Made by a program: the position numbers and the translations under genes. Below the pieces are notes generated by a model. That model was given only the letters and a program-made list of their open reading frames with translations. It was not told where the DNA came from and ran no database searches. 56,833 nt of DNA, from contig JAGHYV010000023.1 of NCBI GenBank assembly GCA_017743475.1, positions 1 through 56,833 on the forward strand, given 5' to 3'. This stretch comes from Roseiflexus sp. Its GTDB lineage: Bacteria; Chloroflexota; Chloroflexia; Chloroflexales; Roseiflexaceae. Below, in pieces: positions 32,161 through 41,242 of this stretch; within the stretch, counting starts at the first letter, position 1, and every line of letters starts with the position of its first letter.

Positions 32161-33504
32161 TTAGCACAGCGCCACAAAACGCAGCGCCTCGTCCAGCACA
32201 TCCAGCCCTTCGTGCAATTGATCGTCGGTGATGACCAGCGGCATCAGCAGGCGAATGCAATTGGCGTACAGACCGGCGCGCATCGTGAGCACGCCATGTT
32301 CGGCGCAGTACCGTACCACCTCCAGCACCTCGTCGGCAGCCGGTTCGCGTGTCGTGCGGTCTTTCACCAGTTCGATCGCCATCATCGCCCCCATGCCGCG
32401 CACATCGCCGACCAGCGGTATCTCGCGCTGCCAGATCGCCCCCCGTTCACGCACAATCGCGCCGATCCGATGCGCCCGGCGCAGTAGTTCACCATCGTTG
32501 AACATCTTCAGCACTTCGAGCGCTGCAACGCACGCCAGCGGGTTGCCGCCATACGTGCCGCCAATACCGCCGATATGCGCCTTATCCATGATCGCAGCGC
32601 GCCCGGTCGTAGCTGCTAGCGGCATACCAGCAGCGATCGATTTCGCGCTCACCAGAATATCTGGCTCGACCCCCATCTGCTCCATTGCAAACAGGGTGCC
32701 GGTGCGTCCAAAGCCGCACTGCACCTCGTCGGCGATCAGCACGCTGCCATTGCGGTCACAGAAGTCGCGCAGGAGCTGCATAAATGCGCACGGTGCCGGG
32801 ATAAATCCTCCTTCGCCCTGGACCGGTTCGATGATGACGGCAGCGATTGCTTCTGGACCGACATGCGCCACCAGCATGCGCTCGAAGGCGTCCCAGCACC
32901 GTGTGACCGCCTCTTCTTCGCTCAGCCCCATGCGATAGGCGGCAGGGAACGGCGCACGGTACACTTCGGGCGCGAACGGTCCGAACGTCTTTTTGAACGA
33001 ATACTTGCTGGTCAGTGTGAGCGTCAGCAACGTGCGCCCGTGATACGCCCCCTCAAACGCAATGATCGCCTGGCGTCCGGTTGCGGCGCGGGCAATTTTG
33101 ATCGCATTTTCGACCCCTTCGGCGCCGCTGTTGGACAGAATGGTCTTGCAGGGACCGCTGATCGGCACGACCGTATTAAGATGCTCACACAGCGCGACAT
33201 ACGGCTCATACGTCCCAACGAGCGCGGAGAAATGGATCAGTTTCGCTGCCTGATCTTGAATGGCAGCCACTACCGACGGTGGGCAGTGTCCCGCATTCAG
33301 CGCCCCAATACCGCCGACGAAATCGATGAATGTATTGCCGTCAACATCGGTCACCAGCGCGCCAGATGCACTTTCGATGGCGATCTGATGCGCCTTGTAG
33401 AGACCATTCGGCACAGCTGCTTCGCGTCGCGCCAGCAGTTCGCGCGAGCGTGGACCCGGAATGTTCGTACGGAGATTAATGCTGCGCGTCGGCGCGGTGG
33501 TCAT
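32161..33504 (-). CDS. gabT: class III aminotransferase, 4-aminobutyrate aminotransferase type
   Basis: This PLP enzyme of 447 aa probably moves the amino group of GABA or a similar omega-amino acid to 2-oxoglutarate. The N-terminal region has the FIDFVGGIGALNAGHCPP block. SNSGAEGVENAIKIAR binds the cofactor phosphate, and AFEGAYHGRT stacks on the ring. EPVQGEGGFIPAP and IADEVQCGFGRTG carry the ring-nitrogen Asp, and SAKSIAAGMPLAATTGR carries the Schiff-base Lys. GTYGGNPLACVAALEVL follows. The ATG at 33504 has AAGGAG 7 nt upstream. Ornithine or acetylornithine as substrate cannot be excluded. It is the first of three minus-strand genes, with Uma2 23 bp downstream. Confidence 0.9.
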   Translation of the reverse strand: MTTAPTRSINLRTNIPGPRSRELLARREAAVPNGLYKAHQIAIESASGALVTDVDGNTFIDFVGGIGALNAGHCPPSVVAAIQDQAAKLIHFSALVGTYEPYVALCEHLNTVVPISGPCKTILSNSGAEGVENAIKIARAATGRQAIIAFEGAYHGRTLLTLTLTSKYSFKKTFGPFAPEVYRAPFPAAYRMGLSEEEAVTRCWDAFERMLVAHVGPEAIAAVIIEPVQGEGGFIPAPCAFMQLLRDFCDRNGSVLIADEVQCGFGRTGTLFAMEQMGVEPDILVSAKSIAAGMPLAATTGRAAIMDKAHIGGIGGTYGGNPLACVAALEVLKMFNDGELLRRAHRIGAIVRERGAIWQREIPLVGDVRGMGAMMAIELVKDRTTREPAADEVLEVVRYCAEHGVLTMRAGLYANCIRLLMPLVITDDQLHEGLDVLDEALRFVALC

Positions 33505-33628
33505 GGCGACTCCTTTCTGTGGCGGCGGAAAGAACAGTCTGTCAGCAGTCGGCAACTGCCCCCGCCCCGATCACTGACGCTGCGGAGATAGTTCTGACTA
33601 TAGCACAGGTTTCGGGCGCCAGCAAGGA

Positions 33629-33838
33629 TTACTCGGCTTCGTACCCGCTTGCGTCTTCGATAATAACCTCATAGCCGTCGTCGCAGCGACGGAAGCGGAT
33701 GTGTCGGGCGCCTTCGATGCCGCGTCGCCGTAGCTCGTCAGTGACCTGGTTGCGGATACGAGACCATAGTTCCCCCTCGCCGCCGTAGTACCGTTGCAGC
33801 AGATTGTTCAGTTCATCGTCGGCCTTCCAGCGAATCAT
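33629..33838 (-). CDS. small conserved-looking hypothetical protein
   Basis: The protein has 69 aa, with AAGGAGAG 9 nt before the ATG. It is rich in charged residues. A helical first half (DDELNNLLQRYYGGEGELW, VTDELRRRGI) is followed by a short beta region (HIRFRRCDDGYEVIIED). I do not recognise a family. The good ribosome site and composition support a real gene. Confidence 0.6.
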   Translation of the reverse strand: MIRWKADDELNNLLQRYYGGEGELWSRIRNQVTDELRRRGIEGARHIRFRRCDDGYEVIIEDASGYEAE

Positions 33839-33905
33839 ACGATTTCTCTCCTTCGTCCCTCTTTTGCGAATTCATGGCTGACTGAACACCTGCCTTAATA
33901 GCCTG

Positions 33906-33920
33906 TTAAGTCGAACTTAA
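33906..33920. promoter_or_regulatory. inverted repeat upstream of the sugar ABC operon
   Basis: TTAAGT-cga-ACTTAA is a perfect 6-bp inverted repeat 150 bp before the first permease gene. It could be a regulator site for the importer. No clear promoter is seen in 33839-34070. Confidence 0.3.
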
Positions 33921-34070
33921 TGTTTCATTCGCCACAGGTTAATGCAGGTGAGGTACCAATAGAAATGCTGTGCTGATACGATTCATTTTTGCGCACGATG
34001 GTGCATCCGAGCATCCTCACATCCGATGAAATATGGATGCTGGCTGTGCCATTGTCGTGGTAGCCTGAGC

Positions 34071-35048
34071 ATGAAAAGAGCATTATCGCATTCGCGCTGG
34101 CGCATCGGTATGCGCGAATGGTACGAAAGGTTATTGTTCATCCTGCTGATCACTCCGAATATGCTGCTCCTGGCAGCATTTACCTTCTGGCCCATGATCT
34201 ACAATGCCTATCTAAGTGTGATCAGCTGGAACTTTCTCAGCCCAATCCGGCGATTCGTCGGTCTGCGCAACTATGAGACTGTCCTGACGAGCGATATTTT
34301 TCGGATCGTTCTGATCAACACGGCGGTCTTTACTATCGTATCAGTCGCAGTCACGATGGTGCTGGGTCTGGGTCTGGCATTGCTGCTGAACCAACCACTA
34401 CGCTTGCGCAATGGCGCCCGCGCAGTACTCTTCACGCCGACGGTGCTGTCGGGTGCAGCAATTGCAATTATCTGGATCTATATGTTCGATCCGCGGTTCG
34501 GACCTCTGGCGCAGATCATCAACTGGTTTAGCTCACTGGCACACTTGTTGCCAGCGCGCTTTTCCGAGTCCGGGCTGGTGGAATGGCTTGCCAGCGTCAG
34601 ATCGCCGCAATGGCTCTCTGACCCTAACTGGGCAATGAGTGCGCTTATTATCGTCTACGTCTGGAAAAACCTGGGGTATGCTGTTGTGATCTACCTTGCC
34701 GGTCTACAAACGATAGATCGCACCCTGTATGAAGCTGCTCGCATCGATGGCGCTGGCGCGTGGGCGCAGTTCTGGCATGTGACCCTTCCAGGTCTCTCGC
34801 CAATCATGTTCTTTCTGTTGGTCACCAGTATTCTGGCATGCTTCCAGGCATTTGACATTATCAGAGTGATGACTGACGGCGGTCCGGTGAATGCTACCAA
34901 TATGCTGGTGTATCACCTGTACGAGCGTGGCTTCATCCAGTCGCAGGCTGGTCCGGCGGGTGTGGTGGCGATGGTGATGTTTGTGCTGATGCTGATCCTG
35001 ACTATCCTGCAACTACGGTTCATCGAGCGACGGGTGCATTACAGTTGA
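34071..35048 (+). CDS. carbohydrate ABC permease, MalF/UgpA type
   Basis: This first permease of a CUT1-class sugar importer has about 325 aa and six membrane helices. The coupling loop is EAARIDGAGAWAQFWHVTLP and the C-terminal part is typical (DIIRVMTDGGPVNATNMLV). A 40-residue extracellular insertion (SLAHLLPARFSESG) lies between helices 3 and 4. UgpA-type glycerol-3-phosphate permeases are the closest style. The ATG at 34071 has no strong ribosome site; 34110 is an alternative. It is followed by the second permease after 34 bp. Confidence 0.88.
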   Translation: MKRALSHSRWRIGMREWYERLLFILLITPNMLLLAAFTFWPMIYNAYLSVISWNFLSPIRRFVGLRNYETVLTSDIFRIVLINTAVFTIVSVAVTMVLGLGLALLLNQPLRLRNGARAVLFTPTVLSGAAIAIIWIYMFDPRFGPLAQIINWFSSLAHLLPARFSESGLVEWLASVRSPQWLSDPNWAMSALIIVYVWKNLGYAVVIYLAGLQTIDRTLYEAARIDGAGAWAQFWHVTLPGLSPIMFFLLVTSILACFQAFDIIRVMTDGGPVNATNMLVYHLYERGFIQSQAGPAGVVAMVMFVLMLILTILQLRFIERRVHYS

Positions 35049-35082
35049 AGGCAAGATTGCGCATTGCATGTGGGAGTATTGA

Positions 35083-35988
35083 GTGCGGGAAATGGATCAG
35101 AGTGTGGAGTTCCAGCGCGATATCGCGACGAGGCAACGGTCGAGCTGGCGCGCCTGTACGCTACGGCACGGCTGGATCTGGCACATGATGGGATATGCAG
35201 CGATAGTGCTGTCGGTAATCGTGATTGGCTTGCCAATCTACTGGATGCTAATCGCATCCTTCAAAACCAGCCGCGAGATCTACACAGTCCCGCCGACCTG
35301 GATCCCGCTCAACCCCACGCTGGACAACTATCCCGCCGCCTGGCAAGCAGCACCGTTTGCCCGCTACTACATTAACAGCATCATTGTAACTCTGGTAACC
35401 ACTATTTCGAAGATGACCCTGGCGGTGCTGACAGCGTATGCGCTCGTATTTCTGCGCTTTCCCGGCAAGAATATCGTCTTCCTAATCGTGCTTGCGGCAC
35501 TCATGGTGCCAGCGCAGATCACAATTGTGCCAAACTTTCTGACAATGGGCGATCTTGGGCTGGTCAATACGTACTGGGGGTTGATCCTGCCCGGTGCGGC
35601 GACAGCGTTCGGCACTTTCCTGATGCGCCAGTATTTTATGACATTGCCGCGTGAAGTGTTTGAAGCTGCCGAGATCGACGGCGCTGGTCATATGCTGCGA
35701 TTGTGGACGATTGCGATACCATTGGCAATGCCAGCGCTTGTCACAACCGGTCTGTTTGCAGTCGTCAATGAGTGGAACGAATTTCTCTGGCCCCTGATCA
35801 TCACCAGTACCGAAGATATGCGCACCCTGCCAATCGGTGTAGCGCGTCTGCTCGATCAGGAAGGGCTGGCGCGCTGGGGTGTGGTGATGGCAGGTACGAT
35901 GTTCGTTGTAATGCCAGTTGTGCTGTTATTCGTCTGGTCACAGCGCTACATCGTTGAAGGGATCGCGTCTGGAGCAGTGAAGGGGTAG
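35083..35988 (+). CDS. carbohydrate ABC permease, MalG/UgpE type
   Basis: This second permease has 301 aa. The coupling loop is EAAEIDGAGHMLRLWTIAIP. NEWNEFLWPLIITSTEDMRTLPIG and the C-terminus SQRYIVEGIASGAVKG are diagnostic for the MalG family. An N-terminal cytoplasmic stretch of 30 residues precedes helix 1. GTG start at 35083 with GGGAG upstream; the ATG at 35092 has no proper site. Its partner ATPase (a MsmK/UgpC-like shared subunit) is not in the window. Confidence 0.9.
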   Translation: MREMDQSVEFQRDIATRQRSSWRACTLRHGWIWHMMGYAAIVLSVIVIGLPIYWMLIASFKTSREIYTVPPTWIPLNPTLDNYPAAWQAAPFARYYINSIIVTLVTTISKMTLAVLTAYALVFLRFPGKNIVFLIVLAALMVPAQITIVPNFLTMGDLGLVNTYWGLILPGAATAFGTFLMRQYFMTLPREVFEAAEIDGAGHMLRLWTIAIPLAMPALVTTGLFAVVNEWNEFLWPLIITSTEDMRTLPIGVARLLDQEGLARWGVVMAGTMFVVMPVVLLFVWSQRYIVEGIASGAVKG

Positions 35989-36012
35989 CCCCGAGTGGGA
36001 TTGAGGGTTGAG

Positions 36013-36049
36013 ATGACCGGTGCAGTCGGGCATTGATTGCACCGGTCAT
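36013..36049 (+). terminator. 12-bp perfect hairpin between permease and binding-protein genes
   Basis: The stem 36013-36024 with 36038-36049 is perfect, with a 13-nt loop and no T run. It lies 25 bp after the permease stop and 51 bp before the receptor start. Its likely role is RNA stability or attenuation within the operon. Confidence 0.5.
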
Positions 36050-36099
36050 ATCAGGCGTCAATCCTAGACACAGATGCTGACAAGAGGAGAGAGGAGTCC

Positions 36100-37482
36100 A
36101 TGGCAACGATCAACCGACGACAATTCCTGCGTAGCGTGGCAGCTGGTGCCAGTGCGCTGACGCTGGCTGCCTGTGGCAGCGGCACGACAACTGAACCCAC
36201 AGCAGTGCCGACGCAACCCGCAGCGGCGACGACGCAACCCACGGTGGCGCCGCCTACTGCGATGCCTCAGGGCGCGATGGGTTCAACCGTCGAAATAACC
36301 TACTGGGGGTCATTCAGCGGCGTACTCGGCGAGGCGGAGCAGGCGACCGTCGAAGCTTTCAATAGTATGCAGCAGGATGTCAAAGTTAACTACCAGTTCC
36401 AGGGCAACTACGAAGAGACGGCACAGAAGTTGACCGCTGCGATCCAGGCGCGGCAGACCCCCGACGTCAGCCTGCTCTCGGACGTCTGGTGGTTCTCGTT
36501 CTACATCAATGGTCATTTGCAGCCGCTCGACGACCTGATGGCAGCCGAAGGTGTTAAGCGCGAAGCCTACGTCGATGTGCTGCTCAACGAAGGCATCCGC
36601 AAGAATACCGTCTACTGGATCCCGTTCGCACGCTCGACGCCACTCTTCTACTACAACAAGAATGCCTGGGCGGAGGCAGGGCTTGAGGATCGCGCGCCGA
36701 AGACGTGGGACGAATTCATAGAGTGGGCGCCGAAACTCAACAAAGAAGGGCGTTCAGCATTCGCCCACCCTAGCGCTGCCAGTTACATCGCCTGGCTCTT
36801 CCAGGGTGTGATCTGGCAGTTTGGCGGGCGCTATAGCGATCCGGACTTCACCATCCGCATCCACGAAGAGGGCGGCATCAGAGCTGGCAATTTCTACCGT
36901 GACACGACCCAGACCTATAAGTGGGCAACTACGCCGAAGGACGTGACCCAAGACTTCGTCACCGGTCTGACTGCCAGCGCGATGTTGAGCACCGCTGCGC
37001 TGGCAGGCGTTGAGAAGAATGCCCAGTTCCCGGTCGGTACCGGCTTCCTTCCGGAAGGACCGGCTGGCTTCGGGTGCTGCACTGGTGGCGCGGGTATGGC
37101 AATCCTGGCGGGCCTGCCTGCAGAGAAGCAGCGGGCAGCAATGAAGTGGATCGCCTTTGCCACCGGTGAGGAGTGGACAATTAACTGGGCGCAGCGCACG
37201 GGGTATATGCCGGTACGCAAGGCAGCGGTGCAATCGGAGAGTATGCAGAAATATTTTGCCGAGCGCCCCAACTTCCGCACGGCGGTCGAGCAGTTGCCGA
37301 AAACCCGTCCGCAGGACTCAGCGCGTGTCTATGTACGCGGCGGTGATCAGATCATCGGCAAAGGGTTGGAGCGCATTACGGTTGCGGGCGAAGATCCGGC
37401 AAAGGTCTGGATGGATGTCAAGAAAGAACTCGAAGAGGCTGCCGCGCCAACCATTGAACTGTTAAAGACAGTTGAGGGTTAG
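36100..37482 (+). CDS. carbohydrate ABC substrate-binding protein, family 1 (UgpB-like), Tat lipoprotein
   Basis: This extracellular receptor of the sugar importer has 460 aa. The N-terminus combines a twin-arginine motif (NRRQFLRSVA) with a lipobox (LTLAACG), followed by a Thr/Pro linker. The SBP_bac_1 fold shows ITYWGSFSG, QTPDVSLLSDVWW, WIPFARSTPLFYYNK, PKTWDEFIEWAPKL, and the AFATGEEWTINWAQRTGYMP hinge and site typical of UgpB-like proteins. The ligand may be glycerol-3-phosphate or an oligosaccharide. The ATG at 36100 follows a very purine-rich site (GGAGAGAGGAG). The receptor is last in the operon, the reverse of the peptide transporter at the start of the window. Confidence 0.9.
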   Translation: MATINRRQFLRSVAAGASALTLAACGSGTTTEPTAVPTQPAAATTQPTVAPPTAMPQGAMGSTVEITYWGSFSGVLGEAEQATVEAFNSMQQDVKVNYQFQGNYEETAQKLTAAIQARQTPDVSLLSDVWWFSFYINGHLQPLDDLMAAEGVKREAYVDVLLNEGIRKNTVYWIPFARSTPLFYYNKNAWAEAGLEDRAPKTWDEFIEWAPKLNKEGRSAFAHPSAASYIAWLFQGVIWQFGGRYSDPDFTIRIHEEGGIRAGNFYRDTTQTYKWATTPKDVTQDFVTGLTASAMLSTAALAGVEKNAQFPVGTGFLPEGPAGFGCCTGGAGMAILAGLPAEKQRAAMKWIAFATGEEWTINWAQRTGYMPVRKAAVQSESMQKYFAERPNFRTAVEQLPKTRPQDSARVYVRGGDQIIGKGLERITVAGEDPAKVWMDVKKELEEAAAPTIELLKTVEG

Positions 37483-37526
37483 GGATTGACGTCTGTCACC
37501 AGTAGCCTGTTATCCTTCGTGTGCTT

Positions 37527-37559
37527 AGAGAGCCGTTGCACTGCAACGGCTCTCTCTTT
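37527..37559 (+). terminator. Rho-independent terminator of the sugar ABC operon
   Basis: A 12-bp perfect stem (37527-37538 with 37544-37555), a 5-nt loop and a trailing CTTT, 45 bp after the stop. Confidence 0.75.
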
Positions 37560-37672
37560 ATGCACCGTGCATTGTTCTGTGGACTGCTCTCCTCGCTTGC
37601 GGCAACGCAGTCAGCATTCTACAATGTAAAGGAGAACGTTTTGACTCACAATGTACACATTTGAGTGCAACT

Positions 37673-38431
37673 ATGATCCACATAGATATTGCTGTTGCCA
37701 AAGTGCCGCGTCACGGCGCCTCCGAGAGCGGCGACACGCTCGAAGTGATCGAGCGCCCCGGAGGTGGTCTTTCGGTCGTTCTCGTGGATGGTCAAGGGAG
37801 CGGGCGTGGCGCCAAGACGTTGAGCAACCTGATTGCCACGCGTGCCATCACCCAACTCAAAGACGGTGCGCGGGACGGGGTCGTAGCTCGCGCTGTCCAC
37901 GACTATCTGTATACCTACCGTATGGGGCAGGCGTCTGCGACGCTCAATATTCTCTCGATCGATTTTGCCAGCGGCAGTCTGCGCGTCTCACGCAACAATC
38001 CAGCGCCCTTCTTTGTTCTGGATGCTTCGGGCAGGGTGCAGATGCACAATGAGCCATCGACCCCTATAGGGTTGCATCCACTGACAAAGCCGGTGATCAG
38101 CGAAATACCGTTGCGTTCCGGAGTGCAGGTCATTATGTTTACCGATGGGTTGCTGAAGGTTGGTGAGCGCTATGGTGTTGATATGGAACTCGGCAACTAC
38201 CTGGCGGGGTGGCACACGGAAGCGGATCAGCCTGCTACGGCGCTCGCCGAAGCGTTGCTCAGTCGCGCGCTGGAACTCGACCGGAACGAACCGACCGACG
38301 ATATCAGCATCGTTGTCGCAGCAGTTGTTGAGCGCGCAAGCGCTAGCCGCGCACGCCGCATGACGGTCAGCGTCCCTGTTGAGCGCAGCGTTGAGCGTCA
38401 CGAGGAAGCGTTGAGCGATACCGACGATTGA
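37673..38431 (+). CDS. SpoIIE/PPM-type protein phosphatase
   Basis: The protein is 252 aa and consists almost entirely of a PP2C-like SpoIIE domain without an N-terminal sensor. The metal-binding Asp residues are in VVLVDGQGSGRGA, FTDGLLKVGER and EPTDDISIVV. RVSRNNPAPFFVLD is the SpoIIE/RsbU phrase. Such phosphatases usually act on phosphorylated anti-anti-sigma factors in partner switching; no RsbV/RsbW-type gene is adjacent. An Arg/Glu-rich tail follows the domain. The ATG at 37673 is preferred although its ribosome site is weak; the strong AAAGGAGA at 37628 is too far upstream, and a TTG at 37661 in frame is possible. Confidence 0.82.
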   Translation: MIHIDIAVAKVPRHGASESGDTLEVIERPGGGLSVVLVDGQGSGRGAKTLSNLIATRAITQLKDGARDGVVARAVHDYLYTYRMGQASATLNILSIDFASGSLRVSRNNPAPFFVLDASGRVQMHNEPSTPIGLHPLTKPVISEIPLRSGVQVIMFTDGLLKVGERYGVDMELGNYLAGWHTEADQPATALAEALLSRALELDRNEPTDDISIVVAAVVERASASRARRMTVSVPVERSVERHEEALSDTDD

Positions 38432-38564
38432 GATGCATTCCAGGTGTAACCGATGGTAACCACCGGGTGCTGAGTCATATGCGCGGAGAGTAGTGTTGGC
38501 TATGGCGCGCTGGAGAACAGGCGGCAGGAGTACAGGTGCTCCTGACAATGGGGAGATACGACTG

Positions 38565-38641
38565 TGGCGCCCCCGACGGGATTCGAACCCGTGATCTCCA
38601 CCTTGAAAGGGTGGCGTCCTTGGCCTCTAGACGACGGGGGC
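38565..38641 (-). tRNA. tRNA-Glu (anticodon UUC)
   Basis: The minus strand folds as a full cloverleaf: acceptor GCCCCCG/CGGGGGC, D arm with GTCTAGAGGCC, and anticodon loop CTTTCAA with UUC in a stem CCACC/GGTGG. The T arm is CGGGTTCGAATCCCG. The discriminator G is followed by an encoded CCA (38567-38565). Confidence 0.95.
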
Positions 38642-38716
38642 GCACCACTGCCATTATACCAGAGATTCCCTGCCGGGCAAACGCTGCAGGCGTGTTGCGT
38701 TCGCCCGGAGAAGGCT

Positions 38717-39559
38717 TCAAGCGCGTGGTGCGGGGGTTTTCTCCTTCTCGTCCTGTTCGTTGAGATCACGCAGAAGATCGTCATCGCTCAGGTTGAGCGG
38801 CACAACCTCCTCATCCTTCGCTTCCGCTGGCTCCTCGTCATCTGCAGGTTCATCCAGCGGTGCGACAGTTGTATCAACCTGCGCGACGTACTTTTTGAGC
38901 GTCAGCAACTGCTTTGCCAGGAGCGGTGCCTGATCTGCAGTGAGCGCCCGTGCGAGTTCGACATCGAGCAGCGCCGAGGTTCCGGCGCCGGGCAGAACAG
39001 TGGCACGTTTGACCGGCGCGCCGAGACGTGCAAGCGCATTGAGTGCCTTGCCGACAGCGCGATTATCATCGTGCAGATGGATGCGCAGGCGACTTACCGG
39101 TCCGCCAAAATTCAGGCGCGCTTCGACCCACTCAAGGATCGTCAATGTAAAAAGAAACAACAGAGTGCCGAAGATGGCCAGCCATCCCAGACCGGTCGCC
39201 ACCGTGACTCCTATTCCAGCGCACCCCCACAGGGTCGCTGCCGTCGTCAAACCGCGCACCGTTGTGCCGTGACGCAGAATTGCGCCAGCGCCCATGAACC
39301 CTATCCCCGACACCACATAACTTGCCACGCGCAACGCATCACGCTCTCCTGTCAACTCGGCAAAGCCGTAAGCGCCTGCCATCGTTACCAGGCACGCCCC
39401 TAACCCGACCAGAATGTGGGGACGAAAGCCACTCGCGCGCTCGTGCCCGGAACGTTCGATCCCGATCAATCCGCACAACACCATCGTCAGTAACAACCGT
39501 CCCATCGTCACAGGATCGATAGGACCTATCAGTCGCATCACATCCAGACCAATATTCAT
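38717..39559 (-). CDS. MgtC/SapB family membrane protein
   Basis: The protein has 280 aa. The N-terminal 135 residues are the MgtC core: GLIGIERSGHERASGFRPH, VSGIGFMGAGAILR, VRGLTTAATLWGCAGIGV, with four to five membrane helices. The C-terminal cytoplasmic half has an ACT-like part and a very acidic tail (DEPADDEEPAEAKDEE). MgtC proteins are tied to growth at low magnesium; in Salmonella MgtC inhibits the F-ATPase. GAGGAG precedes the ATG. The start overlaps the stop of a 46-codon ORF as ATGA. It is the last protein gene of the minus-strand magnesium cluster. Confidence 0.9.
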   Translation of the reverse strand: MNIGLDVMRLIGPIDPVTMGRLLLTMVLCGLIGIERSGHERASGFRPHILVGLGACLVTMAGAYGFAELTGERDALRVASYVVSGIGFMGAGAILRHGTTVRGLTTAATLWGCAGIGVTVATGLGWLAIFGTLLFLFTLTILEWVEARLNFGGPVSRLRIHLHDDNRAVGKALNALARLGAPVKRATVLPGAGTSALLDVELARALTADQAPLLAKQLLTLKKYVAQVDTTVAPLDEPADDEEPAEAKDEEVVPLNLSDDDLLRDLNEQDEKEKTPAPRA

Positions 39560-39696
39560 CTAGCGCCTTTCTCCTCTCTGTATGGTGAGATCGCTGCACA
39601 ACCATCTTCCTCAGCGCAAAGCCGCCACGATGCCGCCCGTGTGTCGTCACAGCGAGCGGGCGCGTTTGACAGGTTTGAACATATGAATGTGGTCAT
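39556..39696 (-). CDS. 46-codon upstream ORF coupled to the mgtC-like gene
   Basis: The ORF runs from the ATG at 39696, with AGAGGAGC 6 nt upstream, to a TGA that overlaps the mgtC-like start as ATGA (39559-39556). The peptide begins MTTFICSNLSNAPARC and has four cysteines and no clear membrane helix. The good ribosome site and the exact coupling suggest that it is translated. It may be a leader peptide that controls mgtC translation; short leader ORFs before mgtC are known in Salmonella, but no sequence relation is claimed. Confidence 0.45.
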   Translation of the reverse strand: MTTFICSNLSNAPARCDDTRAASWRLCAEEDGCAAISPYREEKGAR

Positions 39697-39887
39697 CGGT
39701 TGCTCCTCTTCTGACCTTCCTTAACATTACGCGCTCCTCTCTTGCTATTCAGCTTAAGAGCGAATAGAGCGCGTGAGTGATCCGTGCTGCTAATGGAGAG
39801 CAGGTGGAGGCGCACCCTTCGCCTGCCCTATCTGCCGTTCTATCCCCAGAGCAGAGCGTGAGAGGGTGAGATACCGAGATGTGAGCA

Positions 39888-41225
39888 TCAGACACCGTTC
39901 TCTGGGAGGCGCAGACGCCCTTCACGTGCATCATACTCGAACAGTTCGGCATAGCGCCCCCATTCAATCGCTGTATCGAGCGTGCTGGCAGCCTCTTCGG
40001 CACCCATAAAATCTTCCAGCTCCGTGAGAAACCGCTCACGCGGCGCGCGATGATCGGGGCGCGTGGAAAGGACGCGCCGGATGTGTGCCACCAATGGAAC
40101 GCGATTCATCAGATGTTCGGCAAAGATCACTTTGCGCTCCTGAATGTCGCTCCGGGCCAGTTTCACCCCTTCCGGCAACAGGTTGATATCCCCCTCACGG
40201 GTCTGCGCGAAACCCAGCAACTCGGCTGCGTCAATGAGAGGAAACAGGTCGTCTGCATCGAGTTGCATGCCAGCAGCCAGTTCCGGAAGATCGCCGCGCC
40301 CCTGTTCCGACCCTGCTTCCACCTGCTCGATCAGCCCGATGATCTGCGCTACTTCCGCTTCCGGCAGACGCATCCCCAGGCTGGTGCGATCGCTCTCAAC
40401 ACCGACAGCGCCGACAAATGCTGCAGCCGGCGTCGTCATTGCACGATAGATCGTCTCGACCCTGGCGAGAAATGCAGGATCGTTACGATCACGCGGTCGA
40501 GGCAGATCGATCTGTTCGTTGCTGATGATCCGTCCGGGGTTGGAACTGAGAATAAGCACCCGGTCAGCCATCAGAACTGCTTCTTCAATGTTATGCGTCA
40601 CCATCAGAATCGCCTGCGTCGGAATGCGCCGCGCTTCCCAGAGATCAAGCAGCTCGGTACGCAGGTTTTCAGCCGTCAGCACGTCGAGCGCTGAGAACGG
40701 CTCGTCCATCAGCAGGACGTCGGGGTTCGTCACCAGCGCACGGGCGAAGCCAACCCGCTGGCGCATCCCGCCCGACAGTTCTTTTGGGTAGGCGCTTTCA
40801 AACCCATCGAGACCGATCAAGTCGATTGCAGCCAGCGCCCGCCGACGACGCTCCCCCTCAGGCACTCCCATCGTTTCCAGTCCCAATTCAACGTTCTCTA
40901 GCACCGTCAGCCACGGGAAGAGCGCAAAGGACTGGAACACCATCGCCATCCCGGGCATCGGACCGGTCACCGGTCGATTGCGGTAGCGCACCTCCCCGCT
41001 CGACGGCGAAATCAGCCCGATGAGACAACGGAGCAGTGTTGATTTACCAGATCCGGAGCGTCCCAGCAGAGCGACAATTTCACCTTCTGCTAGGTCCAGA
41101 TTGATGTTGTCGAGCACCAGCAGATCGTTGCCTTCGGGCGTTTTGAAGAGTTTACGCAGATTGCGGACGCTCAGGATCGTTTTCCCGACGCCAGCTGTCG
41201 TCTTCGGTATCAGGGTCGTCGCCAT
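39888..41225 (-). CDS. ABC transporter ATPase, nitrate/sulfonate/taurine type, with AAA-associated C-terminal domain
   Basis: The protein has 445 aa. The nucleotide-binding domain has Walker A LLGRSGSGKSTLLR, the Q-loop in MVFQSFALFPWLTV, signature LSGGMRQRVGFARAL, Walker B VLLMDEPFSALD and the H-loop VTHNIEEAVLMAD, followed by a 60-residue link. From about 300 an AAA-associated domain follows (IDAAELLGFAQTREGDINL, FAEHLMNRVPLVAHIRRVL, IEWGRYAELFEYD). It starts 17 bp after the permease stop. No periplasmic binding protein is encoded nearby, unlike in nitrate or taurine importers. Its place between mgtE and mgtC suggests metal-ion transport or control (inference). Confidence 0.9.
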   Translation of the reverse strand: MATTLIPKTTAGVGKTILSVRNLRKLFKTPEGNDLLVLDNINLDLAEGEIVALLGRSGSGKSTLLRCLIGLISPSSGEVRYRNRPVTGPMPGMAMVFQSFALFPWLTVLENVELGLETMGVPEGERRRRALAAIDLIGLDGFESAYPKELSGGMRQRVGFARALVTNPDVLLMDEPFSALDVLTAENLRTELLDLWEARRIPTQAILMVTHNIEEAVLMADRVLILSSNPGRIISNEQIDLPRPRDRNDPAFLARVETIYRAMTTPAAAFVGAVGVESDRTSLGMRLPEAEVAQIIGLIEQVEAGSEQGRGDLPELAAGMQLDADDLFPLIDAAELLGFAQTREGDINLLPEGVKLARSDIQERKVIFAEHLMNRVPLVAHIRRVLSTRPDHRAPRERFLTELEDFMGAEEAASTLDTAIEWGRYAELFEYDAREGRLRLPENGV

Positions 41226-41242
41226 TGTGGTTCTCCTTTCGA

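Noticed and set aside
39560..39760. Second M-box ahead of the mgtC-like gene
   Set aside because: None of the conserved blocks is present; the stretch is explained by the 46-codon ORF.
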